A program made the translations under genes and the position numbers. This document shows positions 6,598 to 11,356 of a DNA stretch of 11,356 bases, piece after piece. The notes below the pieces were generated by a model. That model was not told where the DNA came from. It did no database searches and worked only from the letters and a program-made list of their open reading frames with translations. The DNA is from Syntrophaceae bacterium (GTDB lineage Bacteria; Desulfobacterota; Syntrophia; Syntrophales; UBA5619): positions 1 through 11,356 of the forward strand of contig CAKKRN010000115.1 in NCBI GenBank assembly GCA_919902745.1, given 5' to 3'. Numbering within the stretch: the stretch's first letter is position 1; every line of letters starts with the position of its first letter.

Positions 6598-6733
6598 AAC
6601 ATAGTGCTGAGGGAAACATAGTGCTGAGGACTGAGTGCTGAGAAAACATCGTGTTATGTTTTAGGTGTTATGTTTTACGTAAAACGTAAAACTTAAAACT
6701 TTGCGCTCAGCACTCAGCACTCAGCACTCAGTA
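6597..6733. repeat. Composite heptamer array between ptsH and ptsI
   Basis: Nearly the whole spacer is built of 7-nt units. A 16-nt direct repeat (6597-6612, 6614-6629) leads into AGTGCTG/AGGACTG units (6620-6640). From 6651 to 6699 there is an unbroken register with GTGTTAT, GTTTTAG/C, GTAAAAC (twice) and TTAAAAC. From 6706 to 6731 CTCAGCA is repeated 3.7 times. The outer arms (AGTGCTGAG against CTCAGCACT) and the inner arms (GTTTTAC against GTAAAAC) are inverted, giving a nested foldback. It is AT-rich in the middle and unlike the neighbouring genes in composition. No coding potential is seen. Confidence 0.85.
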
Positions 6734-6759
6734 CCTGTTGTTAGGGGATAGTCGATTTT

Positions 6760-8538
6760 ATGGCGGATGATCAGAAGAAAACGTTTGTGATGAAGGGGAT
6801 CGGTGTTTCACCGGGCATCGTCATCGGCAGGGCCTATCTTTTCGACCGCCAGGATGCGCAGGTTCCCTTTTACAATCTTAGCGATCCGGGCCTGATTTCC
6901 GCGGAGATCCAGCGTTTCCGTAAGGCCCTGCGGGAATCGGAAAAGCAACTCCTCGAGCTGAAGAACAAACTCGGCGATCTGGGCGGCGGCATGGAGCCGC
7001 TCTACATCATCGATGTCCACATCATGATCATGCGGGATCGCAAATTCATCGACCGCACGCTGAAGAACATCCGGGAGATGTCTGTTAACGCCGAATGGGC
7101 GGTCCGCATGACCGTGGACAAATACCGGGAGATCTTCGACCGGATGGATGACGACTATCTCCGGGGGCGCATCAGCGACATCCAATATGCCGGGCAGCGG
7201 ATTCTCACGAATCTCGCAGGAAAGAAGCGCACGGCCATCGACATGGGGGAGGGGGTCGTCATCATTGCCTCCGACCTGTCGCCTGCAGATACGGCGCAAC
7301 TGAAGATCGACAAGGTGCTTGGATTCGCCACCGATGTCGGCGGAAAAACATCCCATACGGCAATCGTGGCCCGGTCGATTACGATCCCAGCCGTGTTGGG
7401 TCTGGAGAGCATCACCCGGGCCGTCCGGACCAACGATGATATCATCATCGACGGTTCCGCCGGTGTCGTCATCGTCCATCCCGATCCGGAGATCCGCAAA
7501 CGCTACGAAGAGAAGAAAAGGCTGTACGAGAAGGCCCAGGACGATCTGCTGGATTACGCCCGTCTGCCGGCGGTGACCAAGGACCATTACGTTGTGGAGA
7601 TCGGAGGCAATATCGAATTCATCGAAGAGATTCCCTCCGCGGTTCTTCACGGCGCCGACGGGATCGGGCTTTACCGGACGGAATTCATCTACATCAATCG
7701 GGAGCAGCTTCCCGACGAGGAGGACCATCTCGCCCATTACCGCTCCGTGGTTGGGGTCAAGGGGCTTTCCTGGGCGACCATCCGCACCTTCGATCTGGGC
7801 GGCGACAAGTTCTTCCCGGACAAGAAGCCTTCCCGCGAGCTGAACCCGCAGTTGGGGCTTCGGGCCATCCGCTTCTGTCTGAAGGAGGTGGCGCTCTTCA
7901 AGGTTCAGCTTAGGGCCATCCTCCGGGCGAGCGTTCTGGGAAAGCTCCGTATCATGTTCCCGATGATTTCCGGGATCGAGGAGATCCGCGAGGCCAAACG
8001 GATTTTTACCGAGGTGAAAAACGAGCTGCTGGCCAAGGGGACGGAACTGGGAAATGATATCGAAATCGGGATCATGATCGAGGTCCCGTCCGCGGTGATC
8101 GTTGCCGAGGAACTGGCAAAAGAGGTCGATTTTTTCAGCATCGGGACGAATGACCTGATCCAGTATGTCCTGGCGATCGACCGGATCAATGAGCGGGTTA
8201 CCTACCTCTACGAACCCCTGCATCCGGCCGTCCTGCGCCTGATCAAACAGGTGGTGGATATCGGGCACAAGGCGGGGATCCGGGTGGCGATGTGCGGGGA
8301 AATGGCGGGAGAGCCGGCCTATACCATGATCCTGCTGGGGCTGGAACTGGATGAGTTGAGCATGAATCCGCTGGCGATCCCGCGTGTGAAGAAGATCATC
8401 CGAGGGGCCACGTTGAAGGAATCGAAGGCGCTCCTGAACAAGGTGATAACCCTCTCCTCCGCGTCGGAAATCCGGTCATTTGTCGGAGCGGAGATGCGCA
8501 AACGGTTTCCCGAAGATTTTCCGGTAAACGGTCAGTGA
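6760..8538 (+). CDS. ptsI: Phosphoenolpyruvate-protein phosphotransferase (PTS Enzyme I)
   Basis: Enzyme I takes phosphate from PEP and passes it to HPr, the first step of the cytoplasmic PTS chain. The 592-residue protein is full length (E. coli 575). An N-terminal HPr-binding helical domain (about 30-155) is followed by the phosphohistidine swivel domain with GGKTSHTAIVARS (active His199, E. coli His189) and the C-terminal PEP-binding barrel: GIGLYRTEFIY (Arg306), TIRTFDLGGDK (Arg342), MFPMISGIEEI, DFFSIGTNDLIQY and the acid-base Cys512 in VAMCGEMAGE. All key residues are present, so it should be active. No GAF domain precedes it, so it is the ordinary sugar-type EI rather than PtsP. The start at 6760 has AGGGGAT about 10 nt upstream, directly after the heptamer array. 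Confidence 0.96.
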   Translation: MADDQKKTFVMKGIGVSPGIVIGRAYLFDRQDAQVPFYNLSDPGLISAEIQRFRKALRESEKQLLELKNKLGDLGGGMEPLYIIDVHIMIMRDRKFIDRTLKNIREMSVNAEWAVRMTVDKYREIFDRMDDDYLRGRISDIQYAGQRILTNLAGKKRTAIDMGEGVVIIASDLSPADTAQLKIDKVLGFATDVGGKTSHTAIVARSITIPAVLGLESITRAVRTNDDIIIDGSAGVVIVHPDPEIRKRYEEKKRLYEKAQDDLLDYARLPAVTKDHYVVEIGGNIEFIEEIPSAVLHGADGIGLYRTEFIYINREQLPDEEDHLAHYRSVVGVKGLSWATIRTFDLGGDKFFPDKKPSRELNPQLGLRAIRFCLKEVALFKVQLRAILRASVLGKLRIMFPMISGIEEIREAKRIFTEVKNELLAKGTELGNDIEIGIMIEVPSAVIVAEELAKEVDFFSIGTNDLIQYVLAIDRINERVTYLYEPLHPAVLRLIKQVVDIGHKAGIRVAMCGEMAGEPAYTMILLGLELDELSMNPLAIPRVKKIIRGATLKESKALLNKVITLSSASEIRSFVGAEMRKRFPEDFPVNGQ

Positions 8539-8547
8539 AAACGGAAA

Positions 8548-8624
8548 ATGGGTCAGGGGTGATCGGTGATGGAAAGAGGGGTTCCGAATCACCCCGGATC
8601 TGTGATCTGTGACCCATAACCCGA
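8548..8624. repeat. Heptamer array and nested inverted repeat upstream of plsB
   Basis: Units of 7 nt are visible on both sides: GGGTCAG (8550), GGGTGAT (8557) and CGGTGAT (8564), then on the right GATCTGT (8597 and 8604), GACCCAT (8611) and AACCCGA (8618). Arms ATGGGTCA (8548-8555) and TGACCCAT (8610-8617) are perfectly inverted, and inside them GGGGTGAT (8556-8563) and ATCACCCC (8588-8595) form a second stem. It begins 9 nt after the ptsI stop and lacks a T-run, so it is not a standard terminator although it might reduce readthrough. Confidence 0.7.
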
Positions 8625-8639
8625 TAAGGGACGATTTTC

Positions 8640-8699
8640 ATGCGGTTGAAGAGATACACGGTTGTTCTGCAAACATTTTCAGCGATGGGGAGGGCCTAA
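8640..8699 (+). CDS. Possible 19-codon leader ORF or severed N-terminus of plsB
   Basis: An ATG at 8640 with a good Shine-Dalgarno sequence (AAGGG, 9 nt spacing) opens a 19-residue frame, MRLKRYTVVLQTFSAMGRA, ended by TAA at 8697-8699. It is in the same frame as plsB, and the chosen plsB ATG follows 6 nt after the stop. It could be a leader peptide coupled to plsB, or the original gene start cut off by a nonsense change. The residue sequence alone does not decide between these. Confidence 0.3.
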   Translation: MRLKRYTVVLQTFSAMGRA

Positions 8700-8705
8700 G
8701 AGAGC

Positions 8706-11356
8706 ATGTCCATCCTGTCGGCCTTACGGGGACACCTTGCCGCAAGGTGTCCCCTTTGGACAACTGAAATCGGCATCTACCATGCGGGGAGTCTTTATCG
8801 GGAGGAGAATTTTCCCCTTTACTGGCTGGTGCGGATGGTTCTCTCGAAGGTCCTGGTCTCCGATGAGACGGCGGAAGGGCTGAAATCCCTTGCGGAGAAG
8901 GGCGTCGTCGTCTATGCCCTGAAGAACAAGAGCCAGCTCAACAGCCTGATTCTCCGCGAACTCTCCATGCGGAAGGGGATTCCCCCGCCCGTTTACTGCC
9001 ACGGCATCAATATGATCACCTGGCAGCCGTATCCGATGGCCATCCGGGTGATCCTGTCTCATCTTTTCCACCGGATCTTAAGGAAAACAGCCATCCACTC
9101 CAACAGAATGGGCCATCTGAGCCAGATCACCCTGGAGGGAAAGACCTCCATCATCCACCTTGGGGAGTCCGAACTCTTTGAAAACCCCTTTGTCGAGGAG
9201 ACCCTTCACCGGTTGCTGGAAGCGCAGGAAGTCTCCGCCGTGCCGATCTACCTCTGTCCGGAATTGATTACCTATGGGAGGAGGCGGGAGAAGGAAGAGG
9301 AGAGCCTGATCAACATCTTCTTCGGTCAGAGCGACACAACGGATCCCATCCGTCGGGTCATCACCTTCCTCCGTTATTCCAACATGGCCTCCGTCATCTC
9401 CGCCGAACCGGTCAATCTCGCGGAATACATGAGAGCCGGCGGCGATCGTCCCCGGGAGGAGTTGGTCCGCCAGCTCCGGGAGGAGCTGATCGCGCGGATC
9501 GACGAGGAGAAGACGACCATCGTGGGGCCGATTCTGAAGTCCCGGGAAGAGATCATCGGCATGGTTCTCCGGGACAAGGCACTGGTCGCTTTCATGGAGG
9601 AGACGGCGGCGAAGGCGAAAAAGGGCAAGAGGGATGTAGCGGCTGTCCGGAAAGAGGCGAGGAAATACCTGGAGGAGATCGCCTCCGATTACAGCGATAT
9701 CTTTATCGAGATCTGGGAAAAGATCCTTACATGGCTCTGGAACAACATCTACGACGGCGTGGTGGTGGATGGCGAAGGCATTGCGAAGATCCGGCAGGTA
9801 TCCAAGAAGATGCCGTTCGTCATTATTCCCTGCCATCGGAGTCATTTCGATTATCTTCTGCTTTCATACAGCTTTTACAAGAACAACATTCAGATGCCGT
9901 TCGTGGCGGCCGGGACCAACCTTGCCTTCTTCCCGATGGGCTATATCTTCCGAAAATCAGGGGCGTTCTTTGTGCGGCGGAGCTTCAAGGGAAACGATCT
10001 CTACGCCGAGGTTTTTGCCCGGTACGTCAAGGTTCTTCTGCAGGAGGGGCTGCCGCTGGAATTTTTCATCGAGGGGGGGCGCAGCCGGACGGGGAAGATG
10101 GTGATGCCCAAGTACGGGCTCCTCTCCATGATCCTTCAAGCCTATCAGGAAAAGGCGTGCGACGATCTCGCCGCGATTCCCGTCTACATCGGTTATGACC
10201 GGGTGATCGAGGAAAAGGCATATCTCGAGGAGCTGGGCGGCGCGCCCAAAGAGAAGGAGAAGACGACCGACATGATCCGGAGCGGCAAGCTGCTCCGGAA
10301 ACGGTACGGACGCGTCTACATGAATGTCGGGGAACCGATCCTCCTCAAATCCTACCTGGCCGCTCAGGAAAAACCTCTGGAGGAAATGACGGTTGCAGAG
10401 CGGCAGGGTCTCTACCGCCGGATCGGTTACACGATCGTCAGGGCGATCAACAAGGTCTCTGTCGTGACCCCTTTTGCGCTGACCGCATCGGGGCTCCTCT
10501 GCTATGACCGGCGGGGAATTTCGCTCGGAGAGCTCCGGGAGGTTCTGGCGCTGTTTTTCGATTACCTCTCTTCCCGCAAGGTCTCGTTCGCGATGACCTT
10601 CGCCGACCGGGACAAGGCGGTGATGGAGGCGTTGAACCTCTTCGATCAGTCGGGGCTGATCTCTCGCATGGGGGCGGAGGAGGACGAGGAAGACGAGGTC
10701 GAGGAGGTTGTCTATTCACTCGGGGACGAGAAACGGATGAACCTCGAGTACTACAAGAACAACATCCTCCATTATTTTCTCCCCGTCAGTTTTGTAGCGA
10801 CGTCTGTTCTGGCAAGCCCTGAAGATATGCTTCCGTTGAACCGGATCCGCGACGACTATGCTTTTTTCAAGCGCCTCTTCCGGCATGAATTCATTTTTGA
10901 CGATCAAAAGGATGATCTGGAGGAGGTCCGGGAGACCCTCTCCTATCTCCGCGACCAAGGGATGATCGCCGGTTTCGACCGGGAAGAGAAGCCCTGGATC
11001 GAGGTGAAGGGCCGGGGCAGGACCAATCTCCTCCCCTTCGGAGGACTCATCCACAACTATATGGAATCCTACTGGGTGGTCGTCCGGGGATGTTACTATC
11101 TCCGGAAGGGGCCGAAGGCCGAGAGAGACTGGCTGAAGTACATCCGGGGGCTGGGGTCAAGGATGTACCGGAAGGGAGAGATCCGGAGGGCGGAGGCGCT
11201 GTCCCAGTCCAACTACCAGAGCGCCATCCGCTACCTGGAGGATGTGAACATCATCTCCGTGACGGAGGTGTCTGAAAAAGGGGATAAAAAATCCACCAAG
11301 CGTTACGCCTTGACGGAAAACAAGGTGCAGATGGAATCCCTCCGCCGCAGGCTGTT
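8706..11356 (+). CDS. plsB: Glycerol-3-phosphate 1-O-acyltransferase (PlsB type), 3'-truncated by window end
   Basis: PlsB acylates sn-glycerol-3-phosphate at position 1 at the inner membrane, the first step of phospholipid synthesis. The open frame gives 883 residues without a stop before the window edge. All four acyltransferase blocks are visible: CHRSHFDYLLLSY (catalytic His377 and Asp382; E. coli His306/Asp311), GAFFVRRSFKGNDLY from residue 419, FFIEGGRSRTGK (about 453-464) and IPVYIGYD (about 491-498). The N-terminal region (VVVYALKNKSQLN near 75-87) and the long C-terminal domain (YYKNNILHYFLPVSF) also match PlsB rather than PlsC. An acidic run (EEDEEDEVEE) lies from residue 658. The catalytic site is about 70 residues further in than in E. 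coli. ATG 8706 is the first in-frame start after a stop at 8697; the 27-bp palindrome encodes residues 8-17, so the extreme N-terminus is uncertain and no strong ribosome-binding site is seen. Confidence 0.9.
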   Translation, partial: MSILSALRGHLAARCPLWTTEIGIYHAGSLYREENFPLYWLVRMVLSKVLVSDETAEGLKSLAEKGVVVYALKNKSQLNSLILRELSMRKGIPPPVYCHGINMITWQPYPMAIRVILSHLFHRILRKTAIHSNRMGHLSQITLEGKTSIIHLGESELFENPFVEETLHRLLEAQEVSAVPIYLCPELITYGRRREKEEESLINIFFGQSDTTDPIRRVITFLRYSNMASVISAEPVNLAEYMRAGGDRPREELVRQLREELIARIDEEKTTIVGPILKSREEIIGMVLRDKALVAFMEETAAKAKKGKRDVAAVRKEARKYLEEIASDYSDIFIEIWEKILTWLWNNIYDGVVVDGEGIAKIRQVSKKMPFVIIPCHRSHFDYLLLSYSFYKNNIQMPFVAAGTNLAFFPMGYIFRKSGAFFVRRSFKGNDLYAEVFARYVKVLLQEGLPLEFFIEGGRSRTGKMVMPKYGLLSMILQAYQEKACDDLAAIPVYIGYDRVIEEKAYLEELGGAPKEKEKTTDMIRSGKLLRKRYGRVYMNVGEPILLKSYLAAQEKPLEEMTVAERQGLYRRIGYTIVRAINKVSVVTPFALTASGLLCYDRRGISLGELREVLALFFDYLSSRKVSFAMTFADRDKAVMEALNLFDQSGLISRMGAEEDEEDEVEEVVYSLGDEKRMNLEYYKNNILHYFLPVSFVATSVLASPEDMLPLNRIRDDYAFFKRLFRHEFIFDDQKDDLEEVRETLSYLRDQGMIAGFDREEKPWIEVKGRGRTNLLPFGGLIHNYMESYWVVVRGCYYLRKGPKAERDWLKYIRGLGSRMYRKGEIRRAEALSQSNYQSAIRYLEDVNIISVTEVSEKGDKKSTKRYALTENKVQMESLRRRL
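8728..8754. repeat. REP-like 27-bp palindrome, copy 3, inside the plsB frame
   Basis: Perfect 13-nt arms (GGGGACACCTTGC and GCAAGGTGTCCCC) surround a central C; this is the reverse complement of the 4446 copy. It starts 22 nt after the plsB ATG and is a multiple of three in length, so the frame stays open and reads RGHLAARCP across it. A stem this strong so close to the start codon would be expected to affect initiation. TGTCC (8708-8712) and GGACA (8758-8762) flank it as a short outer inverted repeat. Confidence 0.8.

Noticed and set aside
6597..6733. CRISPR array
   Set aside because: Units are 7 nt, contiguous and lack unique spacers; there are no cas genes.
6808..8268. Long open frame (486 codons) on the minus strand opposite ptsI
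   Set aside because: It is antisense to a clear Enzyme I with all catalytic motifs; the open frame is a by-product of GC-rich codon use and has an implausible His/Asp-rich composition.
9078..9845. 255-codon minus-strand frame and plus-strand frames at 9731-10198 opposite or out of frame with plsB
   Set aside because: The third plus frame carries all PlsB acyltransferase motifs through this region without stops; the others are shadows.

Overview
The window looks like chromosomal DNA from a GC-rich Gram-negative bacterium, most likely a member of the former Deltaproteobacteria (Desulfobacterota). Evidence: the gamma/delta-type order rplT-pheS-pheT-ihfA-merR, an IHF alpha subunit, a PxxKW cysteine-rich small protein (a family I know mainly from sulfate reducers and syntrophs), a mannose-family PTS IID subunit beside HPr and EI, and a PlsB-type acyltransferase. 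A Syntrophales-like organism would fit, but genus cannot be read from the sequence.

Layout. Positions 94-4822 (+) form a translation/nucleoid block: ribosomal protein L20 (rplT), both subunits of phenylalanyl-tRNA synthetase (pheS, pheT), IHF alpha (ihfA) and a short MerR-family regulator. It ends at a strong bidirectional terminator (4846-4885). The terminator is shared with a convergent minus-strand gene (4916-5197) for a 93-residue PxxKW cysteine-rich protein. That gene has its own promoter candidate and a terminator-like hairpin inside its leader. Positions 5198-5597 are a gene-free divergent regulatory region. Positions 5598-8538 (+) hold a phosphotransferase block: an EIID membrane subunit, HPr (ptsH) and Enzyme I (ptsI), with no IIA, IIB or IIC in the window. 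From 8706 to the window edge runs a long, 3'-truncated plsB-like glycerol-3-phosphate acyltransferase.

The genes are ordinary; the spaces between them are not. Two families of repeats fill them. (1) Three near-identical 27-bp palindromes with GGGGACA/TGTCCCC ends (1494-1520, 4446-4472, 8728-8754). They resemble REP elements mobilised by REP-associated tyrosine transposases. One sits 8 nt before the merR start and one lies in frame inside the first codons of plsB. (2) Arrays of degenerate 7-bp units before rplT, between pheS and pheT, between ptsH and ptsI, and before plsB. The words differ from locus to locus, but the 7-nt period and a tendency toward inverted arms are shared. These heptad arrays are the best candidate for something undescribed here.

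Functional links: EI phosphorylates HPr, and HPr would normally feed EIIA/EIIB. With only IID present, the PTS here may be regulatory, or its partners may be encoded elsewhere. HPr keeps both His16 and Ser47, so it could also be a target of an HPr kinase.
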